Below are positions 31,856-37,600 of a DNA stretch of 37,600 nt, piece by piece (within the stretch, counting starts at the first letter, position 1; every line of letters starts with the position of its first letter). The DNA is taken from assembly GCA_001769835.1 (NCBI GenBank), contig MEPR01000044.1, forward strand, positions 40,143 to 77,742, written 5' to 3'. This DNA comes from Bdellovibrionales bacterium GWB1_55_8. GTDB lineage: Bacteria; Bdellovibrionota; UBA1018. The position numbers and the translations under genes were made by a program. A model generated the notes under the pieces. That model saw only the letters and a program-made list of their open reading frames with translations, did not search any database and was not told where the DNA came from.

Positions 31856-32833
31856 ATGCATATTGTCCTCTACCATGACGCCATTATTCCTCCGCCAAAA
31901 TACGGGGGGACCGAACGAGTACTGTACTGGCTCACGCGTGCGTTGGCGTCTTTGTCACACGAAGTGACCCTGATCGCGCGCGAAGGCTCGCACGTCGAAG
32001 GCGCAGAAGTGATCGGGCTGAAGCCTGATGAGCACGCCACTTGGTGGAATTATATTCCGAAGAGCGCTGATATCGTTCACCTGAACGGCACTCCACACAG
32101 GCATCTGGGTTTCCCTCTCCTCGTCACCATTCATGGCAACGGACAGCCAGGTGAAGTTTTTCATCCAAATACGGTATTCGTCTCCAGGCGCCACGCCGAA
32201 ATTCACGGCAGCACGCATTACGTACATAATGGAATTGATCCGGATGACTACTTCGTCGCCGACGACCGCGATGAATATCTGGTGTTTCTTGCAAAAGCCT
32301 CATGGAGCGTGAAAAACCTGGCGGGCGCCATCGAGGTTGCACGAGCCGCAAGAATGCCTCTGGAGGTGATGGGCAACCGTGACTGGCCGCTTGGACTTAG
32401 GCGGCCTGGTTTTCATGGCATCAGATATCACGGAATGGTGGGCAACGAGGAGAAACGGCGCATATTAAGTCGCGCAAAGGGTCTTTTGTTTCCAGTCAGA
32501 TGGGACGAACCGTTCGGACTTGCCGTAGTCGAAGCATTGGCCAGCGGTTGCCCGGTATTCGCAACGCCATACGGGTCTCTCCCGGAGATTGTCACTCCTG
32601 ATTGCGGATTCCTTAGCAATCACGTTTCCGAACACGTCTCCGCAATCCAAAAAAACGCCTTCAGCCCCCTTCAGTGTCGTGAGCGCGTCCTGCACCACTT
32701 CAGTCACATGGACATGGCGAAACGATATGTTCGCTATTACGAGCAAGTGCTGACGCAAGGAGGTCTTCAAACACCCGCTCCACGGCGCATAAGCAGTACA
32801 AGTCCCAAAGAGCTCCTGCCCTGGACTGATTAG
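31856..32833 (+). CDS. Glycosyltransferase family 4 (GT-B fold)
   Basis: From ATG 31856 the product is 325 residues. It begins directly with the first Rossmann strand MHIVLYHD, then PPPKYGGTERVLYWLTRAL (glycine-rich acceptor loop), LLVTIHGNGQ, YVHNGIDPDDY, and the donor-binding region RWDEPFGLAVVEALASGCPVFAT, which contains the E-x7-E motif and is followed by LPEI. These are standard GT4 features of retaining nucleotide-sugar transferases. The frame is open upstream to TTG 31796, but the fold begins at 31856. No strong ribosome site is visible. Next to waaA and a GT9 gene, a role in surface polysaccharide is likely. Its stop overlaps that of the convergent FAD protein. Confidence 0.85.
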   Translation: MHIVLYHDAIIPPPKYGGTERVLYWLTRALASLSHEVTLIAREGSHVEGAEVIGLKPDEHATWWNYIPKSADIVHLNGTPHRHLGFPLLVTIHGNGQPGEVFHPNTVFVSRRHAEIHGSTHYVHNGIDPDDYFVADDRDEYLVFLAKASWSVKNLAGAIEVARAARMPLEVMGNRDWPLGLRRPGFHGIRYHGMVGNEEKRRILSRAKGLLFPVRWDEPFGLAVVEALASGCPVFATPYGSLPEIVTPDCGFLSNHVSEHVSAIQKNAFSPLQCRERVLHHFSHMDMAKRYVRYYEQVLTQGGLQTPAPRRISSTSPKELLPWTD

Positions 32834-34470
32834 ACCAGGGGGCCGGCAAGACCAGAGCGGTGAGCCATCCAAGCCACAGCTTCGATTGCCGACACTGTGC
32901 CGCCCAGCGAGCCAAGCTGCGGATAGGCCTCGTCTGATGTAACAAAAAGGCCTTCCACACCGGAGCGTGAACCCACCCCCTTGCCCGAATAGCATCTCAA
33001 GTTCATGGGAATATCAGCCAAAGTCGAGAACGGATAAGCTTCCTTTAGCTCGGCAACGGCCGTCTGGTATTCAGCCGATTCCGTGCGTTTCGAATCGATC
33101 TGCGAATCCAGAGACGGATGCGCCTTACGAAAGTCGGGATAAATCCGCGTCACATGATATTCAATGAACGGAACAACAGCCAGGACCTGCCTCAGCATCC
33201 GGGTGGCTATCATGATCTGATAAGCTGGATTCAAAGTTTCATCTTTGAATGGCAGAACCGTCCTCAGGTGAATTAGCTTGGTCTCAAACTCTCGTATGCC
33301 ATAATCGCCATGAGCGGCGACTTCAATCTCGAGCGGCGGAGCACCCCGCTCCTGCCAGATCATGCGATCAGACATTCCCGGCGGTATTGCCTCTGAGTGA
33401 ACGCTGAGGGCGATTGAAAATTTCCATCCCGAAGGCTCCGGCGAATTCTTGAGTTTCTTTGAAACCTGTCGGCCATCCACCACTATCTGTTCACCAGCGG
33501 TGTTCAGTAGACATCCGAATGCACCCGCTCCCGCGCCAATCATCGTTCCGTATTGAGCGACCTGGACACCTACGAAGCGCCCCCTCTCCACGAAAATGCG
33601 ACGACACTCCGACTGCGCGACGTGAACTCCGCAGCGTCTGGCGATTCGAATCAGGAACTCCCGATAAGCATGCATTCCCCCTTTAAAAGAGGCTCCGGTT
33701 CTGGCTATTGCAAGAGCGTGCAGTAGGTCAGACAATGTAGGCTCCCCCGCAAACTCTCCGGTAGTCCCGTACCAAAGACCGGAACAAAGCTCATCAAACT
33801 CACCATTACCTGCAGCGGTTGGCATGTAACCAGAGGCTTTGATACCACTTACGAACCAGCTCTCCTTGAGATCGGCACTGATCACGGAACTCTTGCGCAA
33901 TCTCGAGAGCAGATTCTCGATGTCAAACGCATCAGCCGTTTTGATGCTGAAATTCGACGCATTCTTGGATGCTTTGGTTGACTTGACTGAGGTCCAGGTC
34001 AGTCGCTCCGGCAGCGCACTCCAGTACTTCAGGAACTCCTGTTCTGATTCACGAAGAACATGAGCCATCCCGAAACGGTTTGCTCCGCTCTTGCCCAACT
34101 CCCGCTCGCATTCGAACTCAAGAGTTCTGTCGTCCAGGGCTAACTCGATACGCGCGTCGGGAGTAAGGATCTGAGGGAGAACACCTTGCTTTCGGATCGA
34201 TTGCTCTTCGGCAGAGGTGATACCAGCTCGCGCGAGACAATCCGCGAGCAGACCTTTGGAGTGGACCAGGTTCCGCAATCCTGTAAGAAAATTCGACTCC
34301 GGATCGAAACATTGGCCGGAATCAGAGATCCGGCGCGCCAAGGAGGGACCGAGCGGAACAATGAGAGCCGACAAACCCAACTTTGCGGCAAGGCTGGCGC
34401 TCAGCAAAGCCCCGGGGTGATCCCCGAGCACCACCCAATCATAATAATCCCTAAATCGCGGCATCGGCAT
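32830..34470 (-). CDS. FAD/NAD(P)-binding oxidoreductase, phytoene-desaturase/amine-oxidase-like
   Basis: A 546-residue protein. The N-terminal strand-turn-helix DWVVLGDHPGALLSASLAAKLG (about 11-32) replaces the usual GxGxxG with GDHPGA. The middle contains LARTGASFKGGMHAYREFLIRIARRCGVHV, the typical second FAD-fold segment of CrtI-like proteins (GG followed by a helix and a strand). The C-terminus has GVEGLFVTSDEAYPQLGSLGGTVSAIEAVAWM, the FAD-closing motif. The overall plan is that of carotenoid desaturase or flavin amine oxidase relatives; the substrate is unknown. It starts 12 nt after the Kal-like gene, so it is probably the last gene of the GT9-waaA-kal-like operon. Confidence 0.65.
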   Translation of the reverse strand: MPMPRFRDYYDWVVLGDHPGALLSASLAAKLGLSALIVPLGPSLARRISDSGQCFDPESNFLTGLRNLVHSKGLLADCLARAGITSAEEQSIRKQGVLPQILTPDARIELALDDRTLEFECERELGKSGANRFGMAHVLRESEQEFLKYWSALPERLTWTSVKSTKASKNASNFSIKTADAFDIENLLSRLRKSSVISADLKESWFVSGIKASGYMPTAAGNGEFDELCSGLWYGTTGEFAGEPTLSDLLHALAIARTGASFKGGMHAYREFLIRIARRCGVHVAQSECRRIFVERGRFVGVQVAQYGTMIGAGAGAFGCLLNTAGEQIVVDGRQVSKKLKNSPEPSGWKFSIALSVHSEAIPPGMSDRMIWQERGAPPLEIEVAAHGDYGIREFETKLIHLRTVLPFKDETLNPAYQIMIATRMLRQVLAVVPFIEYHVTRIYPDFRKAHPSLDSQIDSKRTESAEYQTAVAELKEAYPFSTLADIPMNLRCYSGKGVGSRSGVEGLFVTSDEAYPQLGSLGGTVSAIEAVAWMAHRSGLAGPLV

Positions 34471-34482
34471 CCGTATAGGCCC

Positions 34483-34911
34483 TCAGGCGTTCAGTTTATG
34501 CTTGAAGCGCTGGAGCTCAACAGGCGTGACACAAGTTCCTTTCGCCCGGCAGACAACAATCGGCTTATTCAGGAACTCCGCTGAAGAAACGGCCAGCCCA
34601 CCTTTATCCATCGGCAATGGCTGCACGACTTTCCGGGCTTCGAACTCCATGCTTCTGGAACTTTTGCCGGCGCGAACGAGCTTGCCGTAAGCTTCGATGT
34701 AATCACCAGCAAAGACAGGAGCCAAGAATTCGATGCTCTCGTACGCGCGAAAAAGGCCCTCATCACCGTCAAACCGAATGAGCAATTCGGTTGCGACATC
34801 ACCAAACAGCGCCAGCATTCGTGCACCGTCAACGAGGTTGCCAGCGTAATGGGCATCATGAGAGCCCATTCGAAGCCTCAGCGTCACTTCTGGAAATTCA
34901 GCATCTGACAT
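34483..34911 (-). CDS. Hotdog-fold enzyme resembling 3-aminobutyryl-CoA ammonia-lyase (Kal)
   Basis: A 142-residue protein. [63 protein letters not shown] and [11 protein letters not shown] follow closely the Kal family of lysine-fermenting bacteria, which removes ammonia from 3-aminobutyryl-CoA to give crotonyl-CoA. The fold is a single hotdog domain like acyl-CoA thioesterases. The Asp-His pair in SHDAHY and the LAPV loop are conserved. AAGG precedes ATG 34911. It lies in an apparent operon with waaA, without other lysine-fermentation genes in the window, so the physiological substrate could be different. Confidence 0.7.
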   Translation of the reverse strand: MSDAEFPEVTLRLRMGSHDAHYAGNLVDGARMLALFGDVATELLIRFDGDEGLFRAYESIEFLAPVFAGDYIEAYGKLVRAGKSSRSMEFEARKVVQPLPMDKGGLAVSSAEFLNKPIVVCRAKGTCVTPVELQRFKHKLNA

Positions 34912-34953
34912 AAAAACCTTTCTTTGGATACCAGTACAATAGCATGTGCCTGA

Positions 34954-36231
34954 TCAGGGACCAAAACTCTCCAAAATCCTGATCACCTTCTCGGTGGCTC
35001 CCAATCTCGCCTGCGCCTGGGATTTCCACAACTCAACGCTGGGATGAGGAAAGGTGGTCAGATCCCCCGCCCATACGGAAAGAGCCTCACGATCTTCAAG
35101 AACCTTCAGCTGACCGGTTCTCTGCAATTCCCTGATTTCAGGAAACTGACCAGAGCCTTTCGGTCCGATCCCGATGGGAATACCATGCAAGGCGGGCTCG
35201 ATCGTACTGTGAACCCCTTTCCCATACCCGCCGCCGACAAAGGCCCAGTCTGCCTTTGAGTAGAGTTCCAGAAGAAATCCCATTTCATCGACAAGGAGGC
35301 AGATCCCACTTTTCCCATTCAGGGCCAATTCTTGCGTCAACGCCGAAGTCCGCACGGGTTCAAGTCCGGCGGACTTCAGAAGCTCGGAGATTTTCCGAAC
35401 GTGTTCTGAATCCACCTTGTGGGGAACGATCCAAACCGTGCCGGCCGAGGCACCCAATGTCCTGCCCCAGAACATGATATCTTCTTCCCAGGCGCTGCCG
35501 AAAATACCCCACGGACGAGGAGCAGAGGCGACATATTCCACCAACTCTCGCGCACGTGAATTGCCGTCTGCCGACCGCGCCTGAACACGGTCCCATCGAG
35601 GCTCACCGCACGGAAAAACACTTGCCGAAGGGAATGAGGCCTCGAGATCCGGAACCGATGAATCATCCGCGGGAAGCAAAACGAGCTTCGGAAGCTCTTC
35701 GCCAAGAATACGGCAGACACTCCTCACCACGCTCAGAGACTTCCTGACAGTCGCTCCTATTATAAAAAGAGGAACATTCTCCCTGCGCAATGCCGACCAA
35801 AGTTCCGGCCATGCCTCGTACTTCGCCGTGACCAGAAAATCAGGTCTCAAGGTGCGAATCGACGTTTGCCAATTGCCCTCCCATGGCGAAAAGCCGCAAA
35901 AACTCACAGTGACCCCTTTGGCAATCAGGTCGTCTGAAAGTCGTTTCACAGCTCTTTCCGCCGAGGCACTGAAGATTGTCAGCACAACTTCACGCTGACT
36001 TTTTGCGAGAGCCCATTTTTCGACGACAGGCCAGAGCACCTCGAGCTCGCCAACGCTGGAGGCATGAAACCATCCACGTTCATTCGACTTTGATTTAGGA
36101 CAACTCAGCGTCGCCATGTACGGCAGATCCAGACAACGAAGCAGGCCAGTCGCCGAGGAAAGGCGCCTGATCGTAACCGGCCTTTCAAGAACTTGCATCA
36201 ACCGCTTGTATAGTTCGAACCGCGCACTCAC
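34954..36231 (-). CDS. waaA: 3-deoxy-D-manno-octulosonic acid (Kdo) transferase
   Basis: A 425-residue GT-B enzyme (GT30) that attaches Kdo to lipid A precursor in LPS assembly at the inner membrane. WFHASSVGELE carries the catalytic Glu (Glu62). AKYEAWPELW and ECGEP-like FPCGEPRWDRV (the family GNxK region), FGSAWEEDIMFW, WIVPHKVDSEHV and VGGGYGKGVHSTIEPALHGIPIGIGP follow in order. The N-terminal membrane anchor seen in E. coli is weak here. I place the start at GTG 36231, which gives a GTGA overlap with the upstream gene's stop and has AGGTGG at good distance; GTG 36240 is the alternative. It is coupled to the GT9 gene. Confidence 0.92.
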   Translation of the reverse strand: MSARFELYKRLMQVLERPVTIRRLSSATGLLRCLDLPYMATLSCPKSKSNERGWFHASSVGELEVLWPVVEKWALAKSQREVVLTIFSASAERAVKRLSDDLIAKGVTVSFCGFSPWEGNWQTSIRTLRPDFLVTAKYEAWPELWSALRRENVPLFIIGATVRKSLSVVRSVCRILGEELPKLVLLPADDSSVPDLEASFPSASVFPCGEPRWDRVQARSADGNSRARELVEYVASAPRPWGIFGSAWEEDIMFWGRTLGASAGTVWIVPHKVDSEHVRKISELLKSAGLEPVRTSALTQELALNGKSGICLLVDEMGFLLELYSKADWAFVGGGYGKGVHSTIEPALHGIPIGIGPKGSGQFPEIRELQRTGQLKVLEDREALSVWAGDLTTFPHPSVELWKSQAQARLGATEKVIRILESFGP

Positions 36232-37331
36232 GTAAGCCACCTTTTACGAAAAACCTCAATCACCCGATTCGCGGTCAGTCCTCGAAGGCAATGATGTTTT
36301 CGCGACATGCGATAGCAGCGATTTCCGATTTTGCCGCAGGGGCGGCACCAGAGATCGAGCCCAGCAGTCCTGCTTCCGGAGCGCCAGGGCTCAAACCCCA
36401 AACCGGGTGCTGTCGGCCCATAAATAACCAGAATATCAGTTCCAACGGCCTCCGAAAGGAGCGCCAGACCGGTGTCGCTACCGACCGTCAACACGGCACC
36501 AGCCAGCACAGACGCCACCTCAGGCAAGGTCCATTTCCCCACGCCTGAATAGTGCGGCAGTTCAGCAGTTTGAAGAAGGTTCACCAACTTCCTGCTTTCC
36601 GGATCGGCGGCTGTTCCCATCACGACCGGAAAAAATCCGATCTCCTGAATCAAAGCCAAGTACTTTTCGGCAGCCCAGGTCTTTCCGGGCCAGTTTGAGC
36701 CAGGCATGACACAAACGTACTGGCCATCCAGGAGTTCCTCGGGCACCTGAAACTCAGCGCTCAACAGATGAGATAGATCCGGACGTTCCGACCCTGTCCC
36801 GCCGACGGTACGCGCGAAAACTTCCACCTGGAGTCTGGAAAGCCAGCGTTTTGGCCAAAGCTTCTTGAATAAAATGAAGCCCCATGACCGCAACCGCTGT
36901 TTGCTCGCAGTTTTCCAGATCAACTTTTTTTTAATCTCAGAAGAGCCGACGGAAGCATCTGATTTCTTTTTCAGATTCCACAGCGCGAATAAAATCCGAA
37001 GGGTCCGCGTGCGAAGGCTCCCGTGAAGATCGTAAACTTCATCGTAACCCTCAAGCCAGAGCGTTCTCGCAAAGCGATACCAGCTAAGAAATCCACCACC
37101 TGCGCGCCGCCTGTATTCCCATAGTTTCCCGATCCGCGGATGGCCGCGCAATACGGCTGCGTACTCTTCGGCGACTACCCAATCGACACATTCCGCCAAA
37201 TTCGCCGTCTGCAACGAGGCGCTCGACAAAATCACGTCCCCCAAGCTGCTGAGTCGAAGTACTAGCCGCTTTGTTGAGGAGGTCGACGTTTTCACCCGCC
37301 GATTATGCACGCGGTTTAACTGCGGATTCAA
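36228..37331 (-). CDS. Glycosyltransferase family 9 (ADP-heptose:LPS heptosyltransferase-like)
   Basis: A protein of up to 367 residues. KRLVLRLSSLGDVILSSASL (about 21-40) is the N-terminal GT9 signature with its catalytic Asp, then DEVYDLHGSLRTR, YVCVMPGSNWPGKTW, FFPVVMGTAADPE and LTVGSDTGLALLSEAVGTDILVIYGPT, the donor-binding segment. Cys/His residues near the end (CRPCGKIGNRCYR) are also seen in some family members. Enzymes of this type add heptose to the LPS inner core, which fits the overlap with waaA. Start codons are uncertain: TTG 37331 (open frame limit), GTG 37310 or GTG 37295. None has a strong ribosome site. Confidence 0.85.
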   Translation of the reverse strand: MNPQLNRVHNRRVKTSTSSTKRLVLRLSSLGDVILSSASLQTANLAECVDWVVAEEYAAVLRGHPRIGKLWEYRRRAGGGFLSWYRFARTLWLEGYDEVYDLHGSLRTRTLRILFALWNLKKKSDASVGSSEIKKKLIWKTASKQRLRSWGFILFKKLWPKRWLSRLQVEVFARTVGGTGSERPDLSHLLSAEFQVPEELLDGQYVCVMPGSNWPGKTWAAEKYLALIQEIGFFPVVMGTAADPESRKLVNLLQTAELPHYSGVGKWTLPEVASVLAGAVLTVGSDTGLALLSEAVGTDILVIYGPTAPGLGFEPWRSGSRTAGLDLWCRPCGKIGNRCYRMSRKHHCLRGLTANRVIEVFRKRWLT

Positions 37332-37497
37332 GGATCAACTCGCGTTGAAACGAACAAACCGCGCACCGCAAATCGAGTTTTTGTTGCAGACCGCTTGTCC
37401 GTATCCGTTGAGCGAGCGTTTCACCTAAACCTACGCGCAACCACCTCGTCACGCAGCAGTCCGATGGGAAATCCCCGAGGGCGACATTTCACCACAA
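37332..37497. other. Gap upstream of the GT9 gene, no feature recognised
   Basis: No reading frame or convincing promoter was found in this stretch. It should contain the promoter of the LPS operon, but I could not find a good -35/-10 pair. The terminator at 37498-37535 follows it. Confidence 0.3.
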
Positions 37498-37535
37498 AAA
37501 AAGCCCCTGAAGAATTTCTTCTTCAGGGGCTTTTT
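37498..37535. terminator. Perfect bidirectional rho-independent terminator
   Basis: AAAAAGCCCCTGAAGAA (37498-37514) is exactly complementary to TTCTTCAGGGGCTTTTT (37519-37535) around the 4-nt loop TTTC. The stem is GC-rich at its base and flanked by an A run on the left and a T run on the right, so it works in both directions. No gene end is visible on either side inside the window. It most likely ends a gene lying to the right on the minus strand. Confidence 0.9.
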
Positions 37536-37600
37536 ATTTGATTCGCTTGTGACAGGCCGAAGGCCGTAGGCATAAGCTTCTAAAGAGATGGGGGCATCGA

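Noticed and set aside
37536-37600. End of a further minus-strand gene at the right edge
   Set aside because: Two frames stay open over the last 60 bases, but neither gives a recognisable C-terminus; only the terminator suggests a gene there.

Overview
The window is chromosomal DNA (roughly 54% G+C by eye) from a Gram-negative bacterium. Outer-membrane barrels, many lipoproteins with lipoboxes, a Lol-type permease, a Tat subunit, Kdo transferase and a heptosyltransferase-like enzyme all point to an LPS-bearing double membrane. The mix of lipoproteins, a FliG paralogue, HD-GYP/PilZ proteins and a Flp-like pilin is reminiscent of the Bdellovibrionota/Oligoflexia or other former deltaproteobacteria. 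No rRNA is present, so this placement is an inference. I see no insertion sequence, prophage or CRISPR array; the region looks like ordinary vertically inherited chromosome with several unusual genes.

Layout. 1-1.3 kb: lipid genes on the minus strand (a cut diacylglycerol-kinase-family gene and a monoacylglycerol-lipase-like hydrolase). 1.4-6.5 kb: envelope genes, a tRNA-Pro(TGG), and a translationally coupled pair of an RDD membrane protein and a FliG middle/C-terminal-domain protein. 5.7-7.8 kb: a coupled pair of a secreted unknown and a lipoprotein of the oomycete-type transglutaminase-elicitor family. 7.8-9.9 kb: a methyltransferase with a lipoprotein-like N-terminus divergent from tatA, an unknown gene and hpt. 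9.9-16.3 kb: a minus-strand operon valS - thiamine pyrophosphokinase - plsB-like - gpsA, whose last two genes cover the first steps of phospholipid synthesis. 16.4-18.5 kb: convergent c-di-GMP genes (HD-GYP and membrane PilZ). 18.7-22.6 kb: a very large tripeptidyl-peptidase-II-like subtilase lipoprotein. 22.7-24.5 kb: small envelope or unknown genes. 24.5-28.1 kb: a FadJ-like enzyme overlapping a LolC/E permease. 28.2-30.2 kb: an outer-membrane barrel with a long, structured upstream region. 30.2-31.8 kb: purB coupled to a Flp-like pilin. 31.9-37.3 kb: surface polysaccharide genes (GT4, GT9, waaA) with a Kal-like hotdog enzyme and an FAD oxidoreductase.

Recurring themes are 4-bp stop/start overlaps (ATGA or GTGA), implying translational coupling, and several genes without a Shine-Dalgarno sequence whose best sigma70-like promoter places the transcript start at or next to the ATG (tatA, the HD-GYP gene, perhaps the plsB-like gene). 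The best candidates for something undescribed are the Pep-13-bearing transglutaminase-like lipoprotein, the truncated FliG/RDD pair, the leaderless tatA promoter built over a perfect palindrome, and a 17-bp-armed inverted repeat at 30.1-30.2 kb whose loop carries C5 tracts spaced exactly 10 bp apart.
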